Shown here in pieces: positions 16,694-25,557 of a stretch of 64,000 nt of DNA (the first letter of the stretch is position 1; every line of letters starts with the position of its first letter). The stretch comes from Microbacterium limosum (GTDB lineage: Bacteria; Actinomycetota; Actinomycetes; Actinomycetales; Microbacteriaceae). The notes beneath the pieces are model-generated. The model was given only the letters and a program-made list of their open reading frames with translations, searched no databases and had not been told where the DNA came from. Both the position numbers and the translations under genes were made by a program. Location of the stretch: contig NZ_CP137080.1 in NCBI RefSeq assembly GCF_036324365.1, positions 1,116,001-1,180,000 of the forward strand, given 5' to 3'.

Positions 16694-17407
16694 GATCCTG
16701 CGAAGGAGACGCGGTATCTCGACATCGCCAACTCGGAGGACATGGCGGGCGTGATCCTGGCGCCTTCGTCCGTCGACGGCGAGATCTCGCATCTGACCGA
16801 TAGCGGACGACCCGTCGTGGCCGTCGATCGGCGCACGGGACTAGATATCGATGCGGTCATGATCGACAACAGAAGATTGGGCGCCGAAGTGACGGCACGT
16901 CTCCAGGCGCGTGGGTACCATCGCATCGCGTGCATCGCGGGTCCGAGCGATCTCGAGGCGACCGAGGGGCGCGCGCTCGGCTGGAGGGACGTCGTCGGTC
17001 CCGGCGATGCGGCGCGTCTACTCGTCCACGCGGACTACCGCGTCGCGGGCGGCGCATTGGCCATGACGGAGCTGCTCGCGCGCGGGGAGCGGCCGGATGC
17101 CGTGATGACCACGAACAATCTGATGGGCGTCGGAGCCGTGCAGGTTCTGGCCGCGCACGGGCTCCTGGCCGAGATCGGCGTCGCGGTAATCGGCGAGCTT
17201 CCGTATCCGCCTGCGATCGCCCGGATCGTCACTCAGGTGCGCCTTCCCGCCCGGCACTTGGGAAATACTGCCGCTTCACTGCTCCTGGATCGGATCAACG
17301 GCGATGACCAGCCTCCGCGGACGGTGGAGTTGCGCGGCGAGGTACTCGAAGTCGACGCCGGTCATGTGAGCTCGGATGTAATCGATTCATCGTTGTCTCG
17401 TATGTGA
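16694..17407 (+). pseudogene. LacI-family repressor, C-terminal part
   Basis: About 237 codons encode the periplasmic-binding-protein-like effector domain (DMAGVILAPSS, GRPVVAVDRRTGLDIDAVMIDN, VMTTNNLMGVGAVQVL, and the C-terminal LGNTAASLLLDRINGDDQPP). The piece lacks DNA binding on its own. With 15163-15459 it makes a normal LacI protein of about 335 residues. It sits directly before the sugar ABC operon it presumably controlled. Confidence 0.9.
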
Positions 17408-17469
17408 ACAGGGGGCCTGCGGTGCAGATGTAATCGATACTTGACGAAATCGATTACATGCGGTCTACT
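17376..17469 (+). promoter_or_regulatory. Sugar operon promoter with LacI-type operators
   Basis: Three copies of one motif are present: ATGTAATCGATTCAT (17376-17390, inside the lacI end), ATGTAATCGATAC (17428-17440) and AATCGATTACATG (17448-17460, inverted). The last two flank the -35 and lie in the spacer of a promoter: TTGACG (17441-17446), 17 bases, TCTACT (17464-17469). The geometry suggests repression by the LacI protein encoded just upstream, now disrupted. Confidence 0.7.
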
Positions 17470-17504
17470 GAGGTGAGCCGATTCTCGATGGAGAGGACAT
17501 CAGA

Positions 17505-18827
17505 ATGAAGCGCGCCAGGAGTGCACTTGCAGTTCTTGCGGTAACAGCGACCGCGTCGGCGGCCATCTTGACCGGCTGCACGCCAGCCGAAGACGGCGGT
17601 GACGATGCGGCAGGAACACTCGACGTCGTGTTCTGGAACTACGGGCCCCTCGCAGAGGGGCAGTATCAGGGAGCCGCCGACGCTTTCATGGCGGCGAACG
17701 AAGGCGTTGAGGTGAGCCTTACCCCGGTCGCGGGAGAGAACTGGGGCACGTACTACGCCAACGTCGCCACGATGATCGCGAGCGGCGAACGCCCCGACCT
17801 GATGCTCATCTCGACAGAGGGCGCCCAGTTCGTCCACGCGAACGGTCTCGTGCAGCCGATCAACGGATATCTCGAGAGCGACCCGGGCGCGCAGGAACTG
17901 CGCGCCGACGTCGCGGACGGTCTCATCGAATTCTTCACCGTGGACGGCGATGTCATCGCGCTCGCAGACGCGTGGAACGACATGGTCATCTGGTACAACA
18001 CCGATGTGTTCGCTGCGGCCGGCGTTGAGCCGCCCAGCGCGGACTGGACGTGGGATGAGTTCGTCGACGTCGCCGCGCGGCTTTCCAGCGACACCGATGG
18101 TGACGGAGCGAACGACACGTACGGGTTCACCTGGGCGAGCAACGAGATTTTCCCCGGGATCCTCCCGTGGGTCGCCAATGCCGGTGGGAATCTCGTGTCC
18201 GATGACGTCTGCGCCCCGACGGTGGACTCGCCCGAGGTCATCGAGGCCGTGAGCTTCTTGAACGACCTCATCGCCGAAGGCATCGCTCCGGCACCCATGC
18301 CGATGAGCGATGTCTTCACACGCTTCCAGAACGGAACCATCGCCATGTTCGGTGCCGGGCGCTGGCCGAACGGGTCTTTCGGTGCGGCAGGGTTCACAGC
18401 GGGTGATATCCAGCTCTATCCGACCGGAGCAACCTACAAGACGGTCGCCGGGGGCGGGGCGTACGCCATTCTGTCGTCGTCCGAGGATCCGGACCTCGCG
18501 TGGGAGTTCCAGAAGTTCACGCTGAGCGACGAGATCCAGGAACTCTACGTCGGAACACCCGACGCCCCTGGTGACCTGATCCCCTCACGGCGATCCATTG
18601 CCGCGCAGATGAGCGAGCAGGGTGTGCCGCCTGCCAACTCCGAGCTCTTCTACGCGATCATCGACGACTACCCGCCGTTGGTGCCGTTTCCCGCCCCGCC
18701 GGAGTACAGCGAGTTCGAGGCCACCGTGCTGCGCAACCTCCAGCTGATCTTCGCAGGTGACGTGTCGGTCGAAGCCGGCCTGGCGGCGATGCAGTCCGAG
18801 CTCGAGCCGATCGTGACCTGTGAGTGA
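17505..18827 (+). CDS. Sugar ABC transporter substrate-binding lipoprotein
   Basis: 440 residues with a lipoprotein signal peptide (lipobox LTGC, cysteine near residue 25). The mature part has the fold pattern of family 1 extracellular solute-binding proteins (VVFWNYGPLAEGQYQGAAD, DLMLISTEG, VIWYNTDVFAAAGV). It captures a sugar outside the membrane for the two permeases encoded next. No ATPase gene lies nearby, so a shared MsiK-type ATPase is likely, as is usual in actinobacteria. The start follows a GAGAGGAC ribosome-binding site. Confidence 0.9.
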   Translation: MKRARSALAVLAVTATASAAILTGCTPAEDGGDDAAGTLDVVFWNYGPLAEGQYQGAADAFMAANEGVEVSLTPVAGENWGTYYANVATMIASGERPDLMLISTEGAQFVHANGLVQPINGYLESDPGAQELRADVADGLIEFFTVDGDVIALADAWNDMVIWYNTDVFAAAGVEPPSADWTWDEFVDVAARLSSDTDGDGANDTYGFTWASNEIFPGILPWVANAGGNLVSDDVCAPTVDSPEVIEAVSFLNDLIAEGIAPAPMPMSDVFTRFQNGTIAMFGAGRWPNGSFGAAGFTAGDIQLYPTGATYKTVAGGGAYAILSSSEDPDLAWEFQKFTLSDEIQELYVGTPDAPGDLIPSRRSIAAQMSEQGVPPANSELFYAIIDDYPPLVPFPAPPEYSEFEATVLRNLQLIFAGDVSVEAGLAAMQSELEPIVTCE

Positions 18828-19786
18828 TGACGGTCGCCTCTGTTGAGCGCGCCGGGGGCGAGGGCCGTGAAGTCCTCGCCCCCGGCGGCGAACCCCCACT
18901 GAGGGCGCGTCGCCGGCGGCGAGACACGCGCGCAGCTCTCGTCTTCCTCCTCCCGTCGATGCTCGCCTTCGCGTTGTTCGTGCTTGCCCCCGCGCTGGGA
19001 GTCTTCGGACTGAGCTTCTACGACTGGAACCTTTTCACCGACGGCACCTTCATCGGCCTGGACAACTACGCGCAGCTCATGCAGGACTCGCGACTGCTCG
19101 CCGTGTACGGATCGACGACCTACATGGCGGTGTCGATCCTGGCGGTCAACGTGATCATCGGGCTGTTGCTCGCTGTGCTGCTGGAGACCCGGATGCCCCG
19201 TTGGCTGCGCGGCTTCTTCCGGCTCTCGTTCCTCTTCCCGTTCGTCGTCTCGTCGACCGCGGTAGCCCTGATCTGGCGATTCCTGCTCAACAAGGACCTG
19301 GGACTCGTGAACTACTGGCTCGGCCAGATCGGTATCGACCGGATCGACTGGCTGGGCTCCAGCACCTGGGCGCCCATCTCGATCATCATCGTGTCGTCGT
19401 GGAAGACGCTGGGGTTCTCGATCCTGATCTACATCGCGGGGCTGCAGTCGATTCCGAACGAGATCCGCGAGGCGGCGATCGTCGACGGCGCCAACCCCTG
19501 GCAGCGCTTCTTCCGGGTGACTCTTCCCCTGCTCTCGCCCACCGTGTTCTTCCTGATCGTGATCAACACGATCAACGCGTTTCAACTCTTCGCCGAGCCG
19601 GAGGTGCTCACGGGAGGCGGACCGGGCGATGCGAGCCGCACGATCGTGCAGTACATCTACGACCTCGCGTTCGGACGCTTCGATCTGGGGTACGCCTCCA
19701 CTGTCGGCATCACTCTTCTTGTGAGCCTGGTCGTTCTCACCGGATTGCAGTTCCGCATTTCGCGCCGCTGGACGTTCTACGAATGA
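18827..19786 (+). CDS. Sugar ABC transporter permease (MalF/UgpA type)
   Basis: About 319 residues, six membrane helices, with the ATPase-docking EAA loop (EIREAAIVDGANPWQRFFRVTLPLL). The ATG overlaps the stop of the binding-protein gene (TGATG); a GTG just before it is an alternative start. It forms the inner-membrane channel with the next gene. Confidence 0.92.
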   Translation: MTVASVERAGGEGREVLAPGGEPPLRARRRRRDTRAALVFLLPSMLAFALFVLAPALGVFGLSFYDWNLFTDGTFIGLDNYAQLMQDSRLLAVYGSTTYMAVSILAVNVIIGLLLAVLLETRMPRWLRGFFRLSFLFPFVVSSTAVALIWRFLLNKDLGLVNYWLGQIGIDRIDWLGSSTWAPISIIIVSSWKTLGFSILIYIAGLQSIPNEIREAAIVDGANPWQRFFRVTLPLLSPTVFFLIVINTINAFQLFAEPEVLTGGGPGDASRTIVQYIYDLAFGRFDLGYASTVGITLLVSLVVLTGLQFRISRRWTFYE

Positions 19787-20628
19787 GCACTCGAACCCGC
19801 ACCCGAGACGTGCTCGCGCGCGTCGTCGTCTTTCTCATCCTGGGCGTGGCAGCGCTCGCGATCATCGCCCCGTTCGCGTGGATCTTCCGGGGTGCCATCT
19901 CCCCCACGGATGCCGAGCTGTACCAACTGCCACCCACTCTGCTGCCGGCGCAACCGACGCTGGAGAACTTCGTCAAGGTGTTCCAGCAGGTGCCCTACGG
20001 CAGATTCATCCTCAACTCCCTCGTCGTGGCGGGCTCGATCACGATCGCACAGATCATCACCTGCTCCACAGCTGCCTACGCGTTCGCACGCCTGGACTTC
20101 CCGGGCCGTGGGTTCGGCTTTGCACTGGTCGTCGGATCGCTGATGATTCCGATCCAGGTCACGATCGTTCCGCTGTTCCTGGTGCTCTCGAAGGTGGGAC
20201 TCACCAATACGCTGTGGGCCCTCATCCTCCCAGCAGTGTTCAGCGCGTTCGGCATCTTCCTCCTCCGGCAGCACTTCCTTAGCCTGCCCAGGGAGCTCGA
20301 GGAGGCTGCCCGTATCGACGGCGCCGGTCACGCGCGCACCTTCCTGCAGGTGATCCTCCCCCTCTCGGGTCCGGCCCTCGCAACGCTGTCGATCCTCACC
20401 TTCACGTACTGGTGGAACGACCTGCTCATGCCGCTCGTGATGATCCGTGACGCGGAGCTGCAGACGTTGCCCGTCGGCCTCATCCTGCTCGCCGGCCGCT
20501 TCGACACCGGCTCGCTGGGCACCATCGCCGCGGGCATCACGCTCGCCGTGATTCCTGTGCTGATCGTGTTCATCGTTGCCCAACGCTGGATCGTGCAGTC
20601 GATCGCGTCGAGCGGATTGAAACTGTGA
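19783..20628 (+). CDS. Sugar ABC transporter permease (MalG/UgpE type)
   Basis: 281 residues, six membrane helices, EAA loop ELEEAARIDGAGHARTFLQV. The start overlaps the previous stop as ATGA. It ends WIVQSIASSGLKL, a typical tail (QR..V.G...GAVKG-like) of this permease type. Confidence 0.92.
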   Translation: MSTRTRTRDVLARVVVFLILGVAALAIIAPFAWIFRGAISPTDAELYQLPPTLLPAQPTLENFVKVFQQVPYGRFILNSLVVAGSITIAQIITCSTAAYAFARLDFPGRGFGFALVVGSLMIPIQVTIVPLFLVLSKVGLTNTLWALILPAVFSAFGIFLLRQHFLSLPRELEEAARIDGAGHARTFLQVILPLSGPALATLSILTFTYWWNDLLMPLVMIRDAELQTLPVGLILLAGRFDTGSLGTIAAGITLAVIPVLIVFIVAQRWIVQSIASSGLKL

Positions 20629-21272
20629 GCGTCGTCGAGCGCCCGGGGACCGGGCTCGCGCCGGCGCAGGCACTCTGGGAGGCGACGAAGGCGGTGTGGG
20701 CGGAGTTGCCACGCGTGATCTTCCTCTCCGTGATCGTGCTGTGCGCCTGGCTGCCTTTCGTCGCAGCCACAGTGTTCGAGGCGCTGGCATTCCTGCCGCT
20801 GTGCGCGGTGCCTGCGTTGGCCGCGACATCCACGATGTACTCCGCGCTCGCGTCGGCCGTGTCCGGTGGTCGAGTGACGCTGCGACGGATGCCCCGTCCT
20901 GACGCGGTGTGGGTAGCCCTCGGCGTCCTCGTCGTCACCGCGGCGGTGTGGGTGGTAGTCGCTCCCACCGGCCCGATCGCCGTCGCTCTCTGGGCAGGTG
21001 TGGCTATCGGAGCCCTCATCCTCCCCGTCGCTGCGGCCTACGGCGCGCATCGGGCACTGCGAGGATTGCCGGCCCTCGCCGGGGCGCTCGTCATCGTGGC
21101 AGTCCGTCCCGCGGTGGCACTGTGCATCCTCGCGGTGGGGGTGATCGCAGGGTTCGGCGTGGCAGCGACGGCCGGGGCGCTGGTCCTGGTGGTCCCCGCC
21201 GTGCACGCGGCCTATTCGATCCTGCTGTGCGAGCGCGTGGTCGCTGTCGTCAACGCGGGAGAAGTCCGATGA
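20625..21272 (+). CDS. Hypothetical membrane protein of the sugar operon
   Basis: 215 residues, GTG start overlapping the permease stop. About six hydrophobic segments (VIFLSVIVLCAWLPFVAA, VWVALGVLVVTAAVWVVV, and others). The layout recalls the DUF624/YesL-like proteins that accompany sugar ABC operons, but I cannot confirm the family. Its stop overlaps an ATG (21269) of a further gene that is lost after about 12 codons at the junction with pstB. Confidence 0.7.
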   Translation: MSVVERPGTGLAPAQALWEATKAVWAELPRVIFLSVIVLCAWLPFVAATVFEALAFLPLCAVPALAATSTMYSALASAVSGGRVTLRRMPRPDAVWVALGVLVVTAAVWVVVAPTGPIAVALWAGVAIGALILPVAAAYGAHRALRGLPALAGALVIVAVRPAVALCILAVGVIAGFGVAATAGALVLVVPAVHAAYSILLCERVVAVVNAGEVR

Positions 21273-21304
21273 CCGGGCGTGACATCGTCCGGTCGCTGGC
21301 GCCG

Positions 21305-21983
21305 GCTCCTCATCGGACCGTCCGGATGCGGAAAATCGACCTTCCTGCGGATCCTCAACCGCATGCACGAACTCGTGCCCTCGGCATCCCTCGCGGGTGA
21401 GGTTCTGCTTGACGGAGATGACATCTACGACGCGAGCAAGAAGCTCGTCGACGCCCGCAAGTCGATCGGGATGGTCTTCCAGAAGCCCAACCCGTTCCCC
21501 GCGATGTCGATCTACGACAACGTCATCGCCGGCCTCAAGCTCACCGGTCTGAAAGCGGGTCGCGACGAGAAGGACGAGCTCGTCGAGACGTCTCTCATCA
21601 AGGCCGGGCTGTGGAAAGAGGTCAAGGACCGTCTTCGTGCACCCGGCGGCGGTCTGTCGGGCGGTCAGCAGCAGCGACTGTGCATTGCCCGTTCGCTTGC
21701 GGTCAAGCCCCGCGTCCTGCTGATGGATGAGCCGTGCTCGGCTCTGGACCCTACCTCGACTCGCGTGATCGAAGAGACCATGGTCGAGCTCAAGGAAGAA
21801 GTCACGATCGTCATCGTGACCCACAATATGCAGCAGGCCCAGCGGGTCTCGCAGCAGTGCGCATTCTTCCTAGCATCCCAGGGGACCCCGGGTGTCATCG
21901 TTGAGCACGGCGACACCGAGGCTATGTTCTCCGACCCGATCGACCCGCGCACCTACGACTATGTCAACGGCCGGTTCGGATGA
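21305..21983 (+). pseudogene. pstB: Phosphate ABC transporter ATPase PstB, 5'-truncated
   Basis: From [14 protein letters not shown] (Walker A) onwards the protein is a clear Pst[40 protein letters not shown], signature [16 protein letters not shown], Walker [14 protein letters not shown], and [12 protein letters not shown]. The first 35-40 residues, including the aromatic A-loop that stacks on ATP, are missing. They are replaced by out-of-context sequence (an ATG at 21269 and a few codons) that belongs to the sugar operon. No pstS, pstC or pstA lies upstream. A rearrangement or assembly junction lies near 21300-21315. Confidence 0.8.
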
Positions 21984-22095
21984 CCCGACCTGCTCCCTGA
22001 CGCCTACAACGGTTCGGTCGCGCCGTGTTGCGGGTTGAGCTGAGCCGAACCCGCAACATGACGCGACCGAAGTGGGTGTGTGAGGCCAGGTCGCC

Positions 22096-22827
22096 TCAGC
22101 TCGCGGCGGACTCGCGACCGCGCGCGAAGCCGGCGTCGAACCCGCGCTCGTAGGCGTGCTCGCCGTGGCGGTGCTTGCCGTGACGGTGCTTGCCGTGACG
22201 GTGACCGTTCCGGTGCGAGCCGTGGTCACGACCGTCGTCGCAGTGGCGCGCATCGTCGTCGGCATCGAATGCTGGACCGAACCCGGGACGGAATCCGGGG
22301 CCGAAGGCGCGTCCGAATCCGGGGCGGAATCCGGGCCCGAATCCGGGTCCGAAGGGGCGGCCGTGCCGCCCGCGCCCGAATCGGCCGAAGCCGAGGCCCG
22401 AGTACAGGTCGTCCTTCTGATCCCCGCCGAGTTCGCGGGCCATCGCCTGAAGCGTGGCGATGGTCGTGGCGTAGTCCTCGGGTGAGACGGCGCCTGACAC
22501 GCGCTCACGGATGCCGGACACAGCCTCGGCGAGGCGGGCCTTCATCTCGCGGCCGGCGTCGGTCAGCGTCCAGTCGCCGGATCCGTTCTGCTCGATCCAG
22601 CCGCGGTCCTCGAGGCGACGCATCCGCTTACCTCGAGGTGCTCGGGCCCAGGCGTGGGTGCCGTCGATGATGTTGAGCAGCATCCAGTCTCGGCGGTCCG
22701 CGCCGGGCTCGGCGAGGCGGGTGTCGAACTCTCGGCTGATCAGGGCGTCGACCAGGCGCAGCCAGTAGCCGAGCGGACGGTCGCTCCCAGCGGTAGCTTC
22801 TCCGTGGTGTTCTTCGTGGGTGTTCAT
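22096..22827 (-). CDS. MarR/PadR-like regulator with a Gly/Phe- and His-rich tail
   Basis: From the ATG at 22827 the product has 243 residues. The first 140 form a winged-helix regulator (LGYWLRLVDALISREFDTRL, MRRLEDRGWIEQNGSGDWTLTDAGREMKARL). The last 100 are low complexity: FGPGF/FRPGF repeats, an acidic DADDDARHCDD, then HGK/HRH repeats (HRHGKHRHGKHRHGEH) and a final AYERGFDAGFARGRES helix. Such a tail might bind metal or nucleic acid; function unknown. It is divergent from another MarR gene whose N-terminus is also His/Gly-rich. Confidence 0.75.
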   Translation of the reverse strand: MNTHEEHHGEATAGSDRPLGYWLRLVDALISREFDTRLAEPGADRRDWMLLNIIDGTHAWARAPRGKRMRRLEDRGWIEQNGSGDWTLTDAGREMKARLAEAVSGIRERVSGAVSPEDYATTIATLQAMARELGGDQKDDLYSGLGFGRFGRGRHGRPFGPGFGPGFRPGFGRAFGPGFRPGFGPAFDADDDARHCDDGRDHGSHRNGHRHGKHRHGKHRHGEHAYERGFDAGFARGRESAAS

Positions 22828-22897
22828 GGTGAATCCTCTCTGGCGGGCCAAGCCCGCGTCAGTTCCGGTGGGCGTTGTCGCAGCCTCCTCGGAAATG

Positions 22898-22959
22898 CAT
22901 GTGATGATGCATGTAGTTGTATGGTGACATGTAATCCGAGTCCATGTCAACTCGCATGT
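22898..22959. promoter_or_regulatory. Five CATGT repeats between divergent regulators
   Basis: CATGT occurs at 22898, 22910, 22928, 22943 and 22955 in the 143-base gap between the two regulator genes, in an AT-richer stretch than the surroundings. The spacing (12, 18, 15, 12) suggests repeated binding of a dimeric regulator, probably one or both flanking MarR-type proteins. Inference from pattern only. Confidence 0.5.
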
Positions 22960-22970
22960 AAATTGGAAGG

Positions 22971-23555
22971 ATGCCGAGCTCGCCGTCCGACCCCATCGAT
23001 CAGATCGCGGCAGCACTCGTTCGCCTGCGAGGTCGGCGCGGCCCCCGGCCGTGGATGCCTCACGAGCCCTCCGAGTCCCACGACCACGGTTCCGACGAAG
23101 AACGTGACCACCGCAGGCGCGGGCATCACCGAGGAGGACCGGGCTTCGCGCCGGGCGGCGGCTGGGGTCCGTGGGCGGGACCGATGGGTCCGAGGGAACA
23201 GCGGGGAGATGCCCGCATCTCGGGCCCGGCACGGATGCGGGTGCTCGAGGTGCTGGCATCCAGCGACCACCCGCTGACCGTGAGCGAGCTCGGCGAAGCC
23301 ATCGGCGTCGATCAGCCTCGCGCATCACGCCTCGTCCAGCAGGGGGTCGAGTTCGGACTCGTGCGTCGCGAAGCCGACCCCGACGATGCCCGCCGAACCC
23401 GGATCGTCCTCACCGACAAAGGCGAGGCCTTCGTTCGCGGCTTTCGCGATCAGCGCCGGGATGCGATCACGACGGCGCTGACATCCTTCACGGATGCCGA
23501 ACGCGCCGACCTCGCCCGCCTGCTGACCAAGCTCGCCGACTCCTGGCCAAGCTGA
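22971..23555 (+). CDS. MarR-family transcriptional regulator
   Basis: 194 residues. An N-terminal helix is followed by a His/Gly/Arg-rich linker (about residues 25-75, with HDHGSDEERDHRRRGHHRGG), then a typical MarR winged helix (MRVLEVLASSDHPLTVSELGEAIGVDQPRASRLVQ, DARRTRIVLTDKGEAFVRGF). GGAAGG abuts the ATG, so initiation may be leaderless. It is probably regulated through the CATGT repeats upstream. The ligand is unknown. Confidence 0.82.
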   Translation: MPSSPSDPIDQIAAALVRLRGRRGPRPWMPHEPSESHDHGSDEERDHRRRGHHRGGPGFAPGGGWGPWAGPMGPREQRGDARISGPARMRVLEVLASSDHPLTVSELGEAIGVDQPRASRLVQQGVEFGLVRREADPDDARRTRIVLTDKGEAFVRGFRDQRRDAITTALTSFTDAERADLARLLTKLADSWPS

Positions 23556-23577
23556 CCCGCCCCCGCCGAATCGCGCA

Positions 23578-23773
23578 GGTCGGAGACATCACCGACGTAG
23601 GAAGGATGCTGGGCACGTCGTCCTACCTCCGAGAGATTGCCGACCTCCGCGATTCAGGTGCCACGCCCGGGCGACGCCTGTGCCGTCAGCACGGAGGTAG
23701 GAGAAATCACCGAGGTAGGACGGATGCTGCCGCCACCCTCCTACCTTGCGGATTTTGCCTACCTCGAGGATGC
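23578..23773. repeat. Two imperfect 78-nt repeats with internal dyads
   Basis: Unit 1 (23578-23655) and unit 2 (23696-23773) are offset by 118 bases and agree at most positions, e.g. ATCACCGA(C/G)GTAGGA(A/C)GGATGCTG and TCCTACCT. Each unit can fold because GTAGGA faces TCCTAC. They sit between a MarR gene and the tail end of the MFS gene, with no ORF. They could be REP-like units, a bidirectional terminator or a small RNA. Confidence 0.6.
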
Positions 23774-23784
23774 CGGAGCCGCGC

Positions 23785-24333
23785 TCAGGCCGCCGAACGC
23801 TTCGGCAACCGCACGAACAGCAGCAGGATGAGGCCGAGCAGCAGCACCAGTCCGATGCCGAGGACGCCGAAGATGGTCGAACCGAAGGCGGCGATAAAGA
23901 CCGTCCACATCGCCGGGGACAGGAAGCTCGCTACGCGGCCGGTGGTGGCGTAGAGACCGAAGATCTCACCCTGCATCCCCGTCGGGGTGACCCGGGCGAG
24001 CAGCGACCGCGACGCGGCCTGGGCCGGACCAACCATCGCGGAGAGGATGAGCCCGCCGATCCAGAAGATGACGGCGCCGAGGTCGTGGAAGGCGAAGACG
24101 ACGAAAGCGACGAGCACGAGTGTCGTCAGGGCGAAAACGATGACGGCCTTCGCTCCGAATCGGTCGTCGAAGCGACCCGCGATGATCGTCGACAGGCCGG
24201 CCACCACGTTTGCGGCGATCGCGAACAGGATGACGTCAGTCGGCCCGAACCCGAAGGCGACGGCGGCAAGCACCCCGCCGAAGGCGAAGACCCCGGCGAG
24301 CCCGTCGCGGTACACGGCGCTGGCGATAAGGAA
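23785..24333 (-). pseudogene. MFS transporter (UMF1/Atg22-like), C-terminal half
   Basis: About 183 codons, beginning FLIASAVYRDGLAGVFAFGG directly at the IS30-C end and ending FVRLPKRSAA. Six membrane segments are visible, plus the loop ARVTPTGMQGEIFGLYATTGR characteristic of the family. It is the missing half of the gene at 7031-7939, on the same strand but about 16 kb to its right. This order is possible only if the block between was circular when split. Confidence 0.88.
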
Positions 24334-25557
24334 GGCGGATTCAACCGGTGGTCGCAACGAGTTCCGCGAACTTCTCCGATGGTGTCAGATAGCCGAGTGT
24401 CTTGCGTGGTCGACCGTTGAGCGAGTCCTGGATCGCGGTCAGCTCAGCGCGGGTGCGATGCTCAGATCGTGCTCTTCGGCATGTACTGGCGTAACAGCCC
24501 GTTGGTGTTCTCGTCTCCTCTTCCGCGCTGCCACGGGAATGCGGGGCGCAGAAGTAGATCGGATGCCGTTACTGTCGTGAACGGCGCTTGGCCATCTCCG
24601 CGCCTGGTCCCAGGTGATCGTCCGCGCCACGACGACGGTAGCGCCGTGATCGCTTCGCGCATCGCGGCCCCACCTTTTCGGCGCTCTTCCCGTCGGGCAG
24701 GTGCAGCAGAGAGCGAGCCGAGTGCTGCGTTCGACGAGGGTTCCCACGGCACTGCGACTGTTCTCACCGAGAATCAAGTCGCCTTCCCAATGCCCCGGCA
24801 CGGCACGGCCCTCGATCTCTGCGGGACGCTCGCTGATCATCACCATCCCCGGCAGCCGGCCCCGCCCGTCCGTCGCGGTCCGCGACTTCCGTGCCGCACG
24901 CCCCGACCGCAGGCAGCGGGCGAGCTCGCGGCGCAACTGCCCGCGTCCCTGCACGAACAGGGACTGGTAGATCGTCTCGTGGCTCACGTGCATCTCCGGG
25001 TCATCGGGATGCTCCAAACGTAAGCGTGCGGCGATCTCCTGCGGCGACCACAGTTGCTCCAGCTGCGTCGTGACGACCTCGAGCAGCCGTCCACTGTCGA
25101 GCTTGAACGGCTTCGGTCGGCGGGCCTGCTCCCGCGCGTCCTCGTGCGCCCGCCACGCCGAGTACTCCTCCCGTCCGCCCCCGCGCTTGACCTCGCGGCT
25201 GACCGTCGACACCGCGCGTCCCAGGGCACGCGCGATCGCAGTAAGCGTGTCACCGCGGGCGAGGCCGACCAGGATCTCCTCACGGTCGAAGACCGTCAGA
25301 TGCCCCTCGCGCGGCTCCCAGCCGAACGGCTTCCCGTCGAGGTGACGGCCCTCCCGCGCCATGCGGCCGACCATCGGCGCCGTACAGCCGATCTCGCGGG
25401 CGATATCGATGAGCCGCCACCCCTTCGAGTGGAGACGGAGCGCGAGCTGCTTCTGCTCACGACTGAGATGACCATGTTTGCCCTGCAATCGATGCCTCCC
25501 GAGATCAGCGCCTGCTTCATCTCACAGCACCCGTTGCGTTGACCGGTTGAATCCGCC
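24334..25557 (-). mobile_element. IS30-family element, copy C (with indels)
   Basis: Same inverted repeats and orientation as copy A, but 1224 bp instead of 1234. Many single-base deletions and a few substitutions are concentrated in about 24455-24715; the remainder looks identical to A and B. Flanks are GAA at 24331-24333 and GAT at 25558-25560, reciprocal to those of copy A. Confidence 0.93.
24439..25488 (-). pseudogene. IS30-family transposase (copy C), frameshifted
   Basis: The frame matches copies A and B for about 260 residues, then runs through several frameshifts in the catalytic DDE region (after LVERSTRLAL), so the second Asp and the Glu are scrambled. It is either a decayed copy or a stretch of poor sequence; the clustering of one-base deletions favours the latter. 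Confidence 0.85.

Noticed and set aside
22096..23328. Long minus-strand frame extending the regulator upstream to 23328
   Set aside because: The extension is antisense to the divergent MarR gene; the ATG at 22827 gives a complete winged-helix domain.
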